From: Nocardioides sp.
Lineage (GTDB): Bacteria; Actinomycetota; Actinomycetes; Propionibacteriales; Nocardioidaceae
NCBI GenBank assembly: GCA_003519585.1
Contig: DOWL01000010.1
Span: 1-10,532, forward strand
Length of the DNA stretch: 10,532 nucleotides
Direction of reading: 5' to 3'
Shown: in pieces, positions 6,546-10,532 of the stretch
Layout: the number at the start of each line of letters is the position of its first letter
Position numbering within the stretch: position 1 is the first letter of the stretch
Translations under genes and position numbers: made by a program
Notes under the pieces: model-generated
The model's input: only the letters and a program-made list of their open reading frames with translations
Told to the model about the DNA's origin: nothing
Database searches by the model: none

Positions 6546-7481
6546 TCAGAACAGCGCGCTGGCCAGCGCCTGCCGGCCCTTGAGGACGCGAGGGTCGTCG
6601 TTGCCGACCGCGGCGAACAGGCCCAGCAGGTGCTCGCGGGCCTGGTTGCGATCATCACCCTGCGAGCGGCGTACGGTCTCGACCAGCCGGGTGAACGCCT
6701 CGTCCACGCGACCGTCGAGCAGGTCGAGATCGGCAGCCAGGGTCTGGGCGGCGACGTCGTCGGGGCTCGCGTCGGCGGCCTGCCGGGCGGCGGCCGGGTC
6801 GGCGTCCTGAGAGCGCTGGAGGACCCGGGCCATCGCCAGCCCCGCGGCCGCCTCGCTGTCGGCCGGGTTGGCGGCGATCAGCCGCTCGTACTCCGTGACC
6901 GCGGTGTCGAAGTCGTTGCGGGCCAGCGCGTCCTCGGCCGGAGCGTAGCGCGGGTCGAGCTGCGCCTCGTCGTCGTCGCCCTCGCCGCCTCCTGGCGCGG
7001 CCTGGCGCGGCTGGTGCCGGCCGGTGATGCCCTGAGTGGTCAGCTGTTGCATGACCTGGTTGATCGCCGTACGCAGCGCGTCGAGGTCGAGCACGTCCTG
7101 GATCAGCGGCTGCGGGCGGCCGTCGATGACCGCGAACACGAACGGCACCGTCTGAAGCTGCACGGCCTGCGCGATCGCGGGCTCGGCGTCGACGTCGACC
7201 AGCCCGGCGAGGAAGCGGCCCTCGAACTCGCCGGCCACCTGGGCCAGGTCTTGCGCCATCTGCGCGCTCTCGGGCAGTCGGCTCGCGGAGTAGAACGCCA
7301 GCAGCACCGGCGCCGTCAGGGACGCCTCGATGGTGGCCTGGAAGTTGTCCTGCGTGACCTGCAGCGCGTACGACGAGCCGGCCAGCGGCGAGGAACCGCC
7401 GCCCGTCGCTCCACCACCGGCGGGCTGCTTGAGTCCGGACAGGTCGATCGCGCCGGGGCGCGAGAACGGCTGCTGCGACAT
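6546..7481 (-). CDS. CnoX/YbbN-type thioredoxin-TPR protein lacking cysteines
   Basis: A predicted cytosolic chaperone-like (chaperedoxin) protein of 311 aa. After a Gly/Ser-rich leader (about 1-37), a thioredoxin-fold domain spans about 41-145: the strand PVLLAFYSASRLPESAQM sits where thioredoxins carry W-C-x-x-C, and TVPFVF supplies the cis-Pro (P113). There is no cysteine anywhere in the protein, so thiol-disulfide exchange is impossible; the E. coli relative keeps one Cys (SQHC). A disordered Gly/Asp/Glu linker (about 155-175) precedes TPR-like helices (LDPRYAPAEDALARNDFDTA and following, about 175-250) and a C-terminal helical domain rich in Asp and Arg (about 250-311), the YbbN layout. 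A TAGGAT hexamer lies 6 nt before the ATG. In E. coli the family protects aggregation-prone proteins and hands them to GroEL and DnaK; extension to this protein is by homology only. Confidence 0.9.
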   Translation of the reverse strand: MSQQPFSRPGAIDLSGLKQPAGGGATGGGSSPLAGSSYALQVTQDNFQATIEASLTAPVLLAFYSASRLPESAQMAQDLAQVAGEFEGRFLAGLVDVDAEPAIAQAVQLQTVPFVFAVIDGRPQPLIQDVLDLDALRTAINQVMQQLTTQGITGRHQPRQAAPGGGEGDDDEAQLDPRYAPAEDALARNDFDTAVTEYERLIAANPADSEAAAGLAMARVLQRSQDADPAAARQAADASPDDVAAQTLAADLDLLDGRVDEAFTRLVETVRRSQGDDRNQAREHLLGLFAAVGNDDPRVLKGRQALASALF

Positions 7482-7487
7482 GTGGCA

Positions 7488-7493
7488 ATCCTA
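7488..7493 (-). promoter_or_regulatory. Candidate -10 hexamer (TAGGAT) for the CnoX-like gene
   Basis: On the minus strand TAGGAT is followed by 6 nt (TGCCAC) and then ATG 7481, the layout of a leaderless promoter. The same bases contain AGGA about 8 nt from the ATG and could instead act as a ribosome binding site. The predicted -35 area overlaps the stop codon of the upstream gene and is weak (TGATCG). Confidence 0.38.
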
Positions 7494-7513
7494 GAGACGG
7501 CGCCGCGGGCCGA

Positions 7514-8062
7514 TCACCGGGCCCACCGATAGATCTGCCCGTCGCGCACCTCGACCTCGGTGGCCGGCTTGGGCGTCGGCACCTGCTGCAGGTGGCGCAG
7601 CACGTTGGTCCGGCCGCGCAGCGCGAGCTCCCCGTCGCGCCAGTGGAGGTAGGGGTGCAGCAGCGGCCGCAGCTCACCCCACTCCTGAGCGTCGATGGCC
7701 GCCCAGACCGCCGCGGCCGGCACGGGCAGCTCCGGGAGCTCGTGGAGCATCTTGGGCGTGCACATCCGCCAGGCATCCACGACCAGCTCGCGCATCTCCT
7801 CCTGGTCCAGCCGGTGGAGGTGGGCGCAGACCCACTGGTAGCGGAGGTCGCTCGTCGGTGGCAGGAAGAAGGTCTCGGGGTCGGACTCGATCAGGCCGTC
7901 GCGCTCGGCCTTGGGGAAGCCGAAGCCCATCTCGGCCTCGTCCCTGCTGAACGCCACGAAGACGATCTGACCGACCTTGAGCTTCCAGCGGTGGTTGACC
8001 ATCCGCTCGTAGGCGCGCGGCAGTGCCAGCCCCACCGCGCGTACGTCGTCCGCTGTGACCAT
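7514..8062 (-). CDS. MmcQ/YjbR-like protein with C-terminal SnoaL-like domain
   Basis: 182 aa from ATG 8062. Residues 1-108 resemble the MmcQ/YjbR (DUF419) family, small DNA-binding-like alpha/beta proteins of unclear function: the opening VRAVGLALPRAYE, a central basic/hydrophobic strand (RWKLKVGQIVFVAF) and the closing WVCAHLHRLDQEEMRELV plus DAWRMCTPKML. Residues 117-182 resemble the N-terminal helix-strand part of a SnoaL/NTF2-like domain: AVWAAIDAQEWGELRPLLHP, then YLHWRDGELALRGRTNVLRH. This domain is short and ends in a strand (VEVRDGQIYRWAR), so it may be a minimal or truncated version. The longer reading upstream of ATG 8062 runs through the neighbouring gap in poor codon usage and is rejected. 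No Shine-Dalgarno site is visible, but a TAGCGT hexamer lies 7 nt upstream. The biochemical function is unknown. The first domain is the firmer call. Confidence 0.82.
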   Translation of the reverse strand: MVTADDVRAVGLALPRAYERMVNHRWKLKVGQIVFVAFSRDEAEMGFGFPKAERDGLIESDPETFFLPPTSDLRYQWVCAHLHRLDQEEMRELVVDAWRMCTPKMLHELPELPVPAAAVWAAIDAQEWGELRPLLHPYLHWRDGELALRGRTNVLRHLQQVPTPKPATEVEVRDGQIYRWAR

Positions 8063-8069
8063 CTGGCGA

Positions 8070-8075
8070 ACGCTA
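8070..8075 (-). promoter_or_regulatory. Candidate -10 hexamer (TAGCGT) for a leaderless MmcQ-like mRNA
   Basis: On the minus strand TAGCGT is followed by 7 nt (TCGCCAG) and then ATG 8062. No Shine-Dalgarno sequence is present. The hexamer lies in the small palindrome CGCTA-G-TAGCG (8071-8081). The -35 position is occupied by a G-rich run and does not match a consensus. Confidence 0.42.
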
Positions 8076-8115
8076 GTAGCGAGCGCCGACAGCCCCCGGG
8101 GGGTTCGAGACAGGT

Positions 8116-8646
8116 TCAGCGGTGGACGCGGGGGCCTCGGAGGCCGACCACCTGGACCACGCGCTGGATCTTGAGATCGCGCTCGTCGGCCCGGCCGACG
8201 TACCGGATCTCGCGCAACCCCTGGTCCTGGGCCGCGGACTCGAAGGTCAGGTGGCCGTAGCCCAGGATCCGCCCCAGCACCGGCTTGTCGACGGTGATGT
8301 CGAGGATCCGGCTCAGCGGCATGGTGGCGCGGTGCGTCGAGAGGACGCCGTGCAACCGGAAGACCCGCATGTTGGTGACTACGAAGCACTCGCGGCGCTC
8401 GCGGATGGTCCGCCACGACGAATGCAGGCAGAGCAGGAGCCCGACGAGCACCAGCCAGCCGCCGGGGTCAGCGGGCTCGATCACGAAAGTGCCGACGAAC
8501 ATCAGCACCACCGCGACGACGAGTTCGAGGACCGGCAGCACGTAGACGACCCAGTGCCGGCGTACCTCGTCGACGACGACCTCGTCCTCGTCCCGGAGCA
8601 GGAATCGGCCGACGTCCGGCTCGGTGATCCGCGCGAGCACACTCAC
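8116..8646 (-). CDS. Bacterial PH-domain membrane protein (YdbS-like/bPH2)
   Basis: A 176-aa predicted membrane protein of unknown role. After a charged N-terminal segment (about 1-32: LLRDEDEVVVDEVRRHW), two transmembrane helices form a hairpin (about 33-55 and 62-76). A bacterial PH (bPH2, formerly DUF304) domain follows at about 80-165, with the typical run RRECFVVTNMRVFRLHGVLS, then MPLSRILDITVDKPVLGRIL, then GYGHLTFESAAQDQGLREI. That order of 'TN-x-R-V', 'P-L-x-x-I-x-D-I' and 'G-x-G-x-L' elements is diagnostic. Two GTG codons (8646 and 8640) are possible starts; 8646 is chosen because it lies 7 nt after the stop of the upstream 53-aa gene, which suggests coupling. Longer readings to 8751 overlap that gene in poor codon usage. 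The C-terminus is basic (GLRGPRVHR). Confidence 0.87.
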   Translation of the reverse strand: MSVLARITEPDVGRFLLRDEDEVVVDEVRRHWVVYVLPVLELVVAVVLMFVGTFVIEPADPGGWLVLVGLLLCLHSSWRTIRERRECFVVTNMRVFRLHGVLSTHRATMPLSRILDITVDKPVLGRILGYGHLTFESAAQDQGLREIRYVGRADERDLKIQRVVQVVGLRGPRVHR

Positions 8647-8653
8647 CCGCGGC

Positions 8654-8815
8654 TCAGAGGTCGCCGAGGAACGCGATGACCGAGTTGAACAGCTTCTCGC
8701 CCCAACCGGACACCGCCTCACCCGTCGACTGGGTGAAGCCGGCCAGGCCATGGGGATCGGTGAACAGCCAGAAGCCGAAGAAGACCACGACCACGGCGAG
8801 CACGCCCTTGTTCAT
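8654..8815 (-). CDS. Small one-helix membrane protein, 53 aa, unknown function
   Basis: From ATG 8815 the product is 53 aa: MNKGVLAVVVVFFGFWLFTD at the N-terminus forms a single transmembrane helix or uncleaved signal anchor. It is followed by a Gly/Ser-containing segment (PHGLAGFTQSTGEAVSGWGE) and a second, weakly hydrophobic helix (KLFNSVIAFLGDL). I recall similar small proteins from actinobacterial genomes but cannot name a family. A GTG at 8893 would extend it by 26 residues, but that stretch has A/T-rich third positions, so ATG 8815 is preferred; AGGA lies about 9 nt upstream. It is the first gene of the minus-strand block, 7 nt before the PH-domain gene, so the pair is probably an operon and may act together in the membrane. 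Function is unknown. Confidence 0.72.
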   Translation of the reverse strand: MNKGVLAVVVVFFGFWLFTDPHGLAGFTQSTGEAVSGWGEKLFNSVIAFLGDL

Positions 8816-8867
8816 GCGGGTCCGTCCTGTCGTGCGGGGAAGCGGGCACAGGTACGTGTCTCTTGTT

Positions 8868-8882
8868 ACCAGAGTTGCTGGT
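8868..8882. repeat. Inverted repeat ACCAG-N5-CTGGT, possible operator
   Basis: Perfect 5-bp arms around a 5-nt centre, centrally placed between the divergent genes. The symmetry resembles a dimeric regulator site, but no regulator gene is adjacent in the window. Short arms make chance occurrence quite possible in GC-rich DNA. Confidence 0.35.
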
Positions 8883-8940
8883 GTGTTCTCCACGTGACGC
8901 GCCGGGACGGCTCCGCGTCCTCAGGTCGCCAGTCGAATGT

Positions 8941-8976
8941 GGGGAGTCGCTCCCGATGCGGGCAGTCTGGCTCCCC
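8941..8976 (+). promoter_or_regulatory. Alternative hairpins over the MaoC start region
   Basis: GGGGAG (8941-8946) can pair through its last five bases with CTCCC (8950-8954), or fully with CTCCCC (8971-8976). The same GGGGAG would be the ribosome binding site, 9 nt upstream, for a start at ATG 8956. The structures exclude one another and could mask that site. There is no further evidence of regulation. Confidence 0.22.
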
Positions 8977-8991
8977 GGCGAAGCTCACGGC

Positions 8992-9426
8992 ATGACGAAG
9001 TCCGCCGCGTGGCCCCAGGGCGCACCCCGGGTCGGGGATCGTGCCCAGCTGAGTCGCACCGTCTCGGAGGCCGACATCGCGCTGTTCACCGAGCTCAGCG
9101 GCGATCGGAATCCACTGCACTACGACCACGACCGGGCCGCCCGGACCCGGTTCGGAGGGATCGTCGTCCAGGGCGGGGTCACCAGCGCGATCCTCAACGC
9201 GGTGGTGGCCGAGCGCCTGCCCGGTCCCGGCTCGGTCTTCCTGGAGACGCACTGGCGCTTCCTCGCGCCCACGCGGCCCGGCGACACGATCAGCGGCGAG
9301 GTCGAGGTGATCGCGGTCCGCGACGACAAGCCGGTCACGACGCTCGCCAGCAGGGTGGTCCGCCAGGACGGTGTCGTCGTGCTCGACGGGACCGCCGTGT
9401 GCTGGACGATGGACGTGACGTCATGA
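8992..9426 (+). CDS. MaoC-type (R)-enoyl-CoA hydratase-like protein
   Basis: 144 aa from ATG 8992, the normal size of a single hot-dog-fold MaoC hydratase, which adds water to trans-2-enoyl-CoA in fatty acid, polyketide or related acyl-CoA metabolism. The hydratase-2 motif FTELSGDRNPLHYD is intact, with catalytic D38 and H43. The following RTRFGGIVVQGGVTSAILNA helix and the strand pairs ETHWRFLAPTRPGDTISGEVEV and DGVVVLDGTAVCW complete the fold. An alternative ATG at 8956 would add 12 residues and has the better ribosome site (GGGGAG, 9 nt away). ATG 8992 is chosen because it leaves an N-terminus of typical length before VGDRA, but the start is uncertain. Its stop overlaps the ATG of the FAD oxidoreductase (ATGA), so the two are cotranslated and probably act in one lipid or acyl-CoA pathway. 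The exact substrate is unknown. Confidence 0.9.
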   Translation: MTKSAAWPQGAPRVGDRAQLSRTVSEADIALFTELSGDRNPLHYDHDRAARTRFGGIVVQGGVTSAILNAVVAERLPGPGSVFLETHWRFLAPTRPGDTISGEVEVIAVRDDKPVTTLASRVVRQDGVVVLDGTAVCWTMDVTS

Positions 9427-10532
9427 GGCGCTACGACGTCGTGGTGGTGGGCGGGCGGTGCGCCGGCGCGGCGACCGCGATGCTCCTCGCCGACGCCGGT
9501 CACGACGTGGTCCTCGTCGATCGCGCGGGGCTGCCCAGCGACACTGTGTCGACCCACTCCCTGGCCCGCGGGGGCGTGGTCCAGCTCCAGCGCTGGGGGC
9601 TGCTCGAGGAGCTGCTGGCCAGCGGGGCTCCCGCGCTCCGCACCGCGACCTTCCGGCGGTACGACGCCGACGCGCCGGCCCCGGTCCGGCTCACGATCAA
9701 GGATCGAGCGGGGGTGGACCACCTGCTGGCGCCGCGCCGGCACGTGCTCGACGACCTGCTCCTGCGGGCGGCGGTGCGCGCCGGCGTCACCGTCATGGAC
9801 CGCACGCGGGTCCGCGAGCTGCTGCGCGACGACACCGGACGGGCGGTCGGCGTACGGGCGACGGATCGGCACGGACGGACCGTCGAGCTCGGCGCCCGCT
9901 GGGTCGTGGGAGCCGACGGCGTCCGCTCCCACGTCGCGAAGCTCGCTGGAGCCGCGGTGATCGAGCGGCACGCTGCGGGCGGCTCGTGCTTCTACACCTA
10001 CGTCGGCGACGTGGACTGGGACGGGCTCGAATTCCACGTGGCAGAGGGCTTGTTCGCCGGCGTGTTCCCGACTCACCGCGACGCGGCCTGCGTGTGGATC
10101 GTCCAGCCCTCCGGCGCCGCGGTGCCGGCCGCACCGGGTGGGCGCCTCCGCGCCTGGCTCGAACTCCTGCGCGACCGGGCCCCGGAGCTCGGCGCGCGCG
10201 TGGCGGCCGGCACCGTACTCGAGCCGGTGCGCGGCGCCGTCGGACTCCCCCAGCACCGCCGCCAGATCCACGGCCCCGGCTGGGCGTTAGTGGGAGACGC
10301 CGGCTACCACCGCGACCCGATCACCGCGCACGGGATCACCGACGCCTTCCGCGATGCCGAGCTGCTCGCCGGCGCGCTCGATCACGCGTTGCGCGACCAG
10401 ACGTCGGCGGACGCCGCGCTCGCGGCGTACCAACGGGGGCGTGACGAGGCGGTCGCCGACACCTTCCGGCTCACTCGCGCCCTCAGCGCCTTCCCGCACC
10501 CGGAGGAGTTCCCCCGCCTGCAGGGCGAGCTC
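9423..10532 (+). CDS. FAD-dependent oxidoreductase, geranylgeranyl-reductase-like, 3' partial
   Basis: 370 codons are visible, running open past the right edge. The N-terminal FAD Rossmann motif is VVVGGRCAGAATAMLLADAG, with the middle Gly of GxGxxG replaced by Arg12, a form common in this GARCAG-type subgroup, and ending in the ribose-binding acid VLVDR. PSDTVSTHSLARGG follows, typical of the subgroup. The DG motif is GADGVRSH (D165), and the GD motif is ALVGDAGYHRDPITAHGI (D292), which binds FAD and places the isoalloxazine. The middle sheet (FYTYVGDVDWDGLEFHV) is the substrate domain. These are group-A flavoprotein monooxygenase or geranylgeranyl-reductase-like proteins; whether it hydroxylates or reduces cannot be read. 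ATG 9423 overlaps the MaoC stop as ATGA and has no strong ribosome site, so translation is probably coupled. Confidence 0.9.
   Translation, partial: MRRYDVVVVGGRCAGAATAMLLADAGHDVVLVDRAGLPSDTVSTHSLARGGVVQLQRWGLLEELLASGAPALRTATFRRYDADAPAPVRLTIKDRAGVDHLLAPRRHVLDDLLLRAAVRAGVTVMDRTRVRELLRDDTGRAVGVRATDRHGRTVELGARWVVGADGVRSHVAKLAGAAVIERHAAGGSCFYTYVGDVDWDGLEFHVAEGLFAGVFPTHRDAACVWIVQPSGAAVPAAPGGRLRAWLELLRDRAPELGARVAAGTVLEPVRGAVGLPQHRRQIHGPGWALVGDAGYHRDPITAHGITDAFRDAELLAGALDHALRDQTSADAALAAYQRGRDEAVADTFRLTRALSAFPHPEEFPRLQGEL

Larger units (their letters stand above)
8816..8991. promoter_or_regulatory. Divergent intergenic region with 15-bp inverted repeat
   Basis: 176 nt separate the divergently transcribed 53-aa protein (-) and MaoC (+) genes, so promoters for both blocks are expected here. 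It is more A/T-rich than its surroundings around 8855-8895. The clearest element is the inverted repeat ACCAG-AGTTG-CTGGT (8868-8882), which could be an operator. No convincing -35/-10 pair is visible on either strand. If MaoC starts at ATG 8956, the gap is 36 nt shorter. Confidence 0.4.

Noticed and set aside
6630..7532. 300-codon open frame on the plus strand
   Set aside because: Antisense to the CnoX-like gene, which has coherent thioredoxin and TPR sequence.
8091..8105. CCCCCGGGGG palindrome between the PH and MmcQ genes
   Set aside because: There is no loop for a proper hairpin and no U-tract. It is more likely a GC-run coincidence than a terminator.
9120..10271. 383-codon open frame on the minus strand
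   Set aside because: It lies antisense to the MaoC and FAD oxidoreductase genes, which have clear motifs. The product has no recognisable fold.
9458..10444. 328-codon Arg-rich open frame on the plus strand
   Set aside because: A frame shadow of the FAD oxidoreductase; low complexity.
1..10532. Mobile elements, CRISPR arrays, tRNA/rRNA genes, defence or phage systems
   Set aside because: I looked for direct-repeat arrays, transposase or integrase motifs, terminal inverted repeats and tRNA-like cloverleaf segments on both strands and saw none. GC content and codon use appear uniform.

Overview
The window is about 10.5 kb of very GC-rich DNA with strong G/C bias at third codon positions. It has dense genes, frequent GTG starts, ATGA stop/start overlaps and candidate leaderless promoters. 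Together with a maltokinase-GlgB trehalose-to-glycogen locus, this points to a high-GC actinobacterium. A Nocardioides-like member of the Propionibacteriales is my best guess, made from protein style and not from any search.

Layout. (1) Positions 1-3674 (+) are a glycogen/trehalose block: the probable last codons of an upstream trehalose synthase (TreS), then maltokinase (Mak/Pep2), then the branching enzyme GlgB, joined to Mak by an ATGA overlap. Mak makes maltose 1-phosphate from maltose released by TreS, GlgE (not in the window) would polymerise it, and GlgB adds alpha-1,6 branches. (2) Positions 3705-4469 (+) encode a Nudix hydrolase with an unusual N-terminal extension that resembles the C-terminal half of a GNAT acetyltransferase. 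(3) Positions 4545-6476 (+) hold a 12-TM APC-superfamily permease and a single-domain universal stress protein, 3 bases apart. (4) Positions 6546-8815 (-) hold, in transcription order, a 53-aa one-helix membrane protein, a bacterial PH-domain membrane protein, an MmcQ/YjbR plus SnoaL-like two-domain protein, and a cysteine-free CnoX/YbbN-type thioredoxin-TPR protein. (5) From 8992 to the right edge (+) are a MaoC-type hydratase and, overlapping by ATGA, an FAD-dependent oxidoreductase of the geranylgeranyl-reductase-like group, cut off by the window end.

The two blocks on either side of 6476/6546 converge on a long GC-rich imperfect hairpin. The blocks at 8815/8992 diverge from an intergenic region that holds a 15-bp inverted repeat. 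At three genes (Nudix, MmcQ-SnoaL and CnoX) a TAGNNT hexamer lies 6-7 nt before the start codon, the layout of leaderless transcripts.

I see no mobile elements, CRISPR arrays, tRNA or rRNA genes, phage genes or recognisable defence system. This is mostly ordinary chromosomal housekeeping territory. The parts most worth a second look are the GNAT-remnant/Nudix fusion, the MmcQ-SnoaL fusion, the cysteine-less CnoX, the TreS/Mak overlap and the leaderless-promoter pattern.
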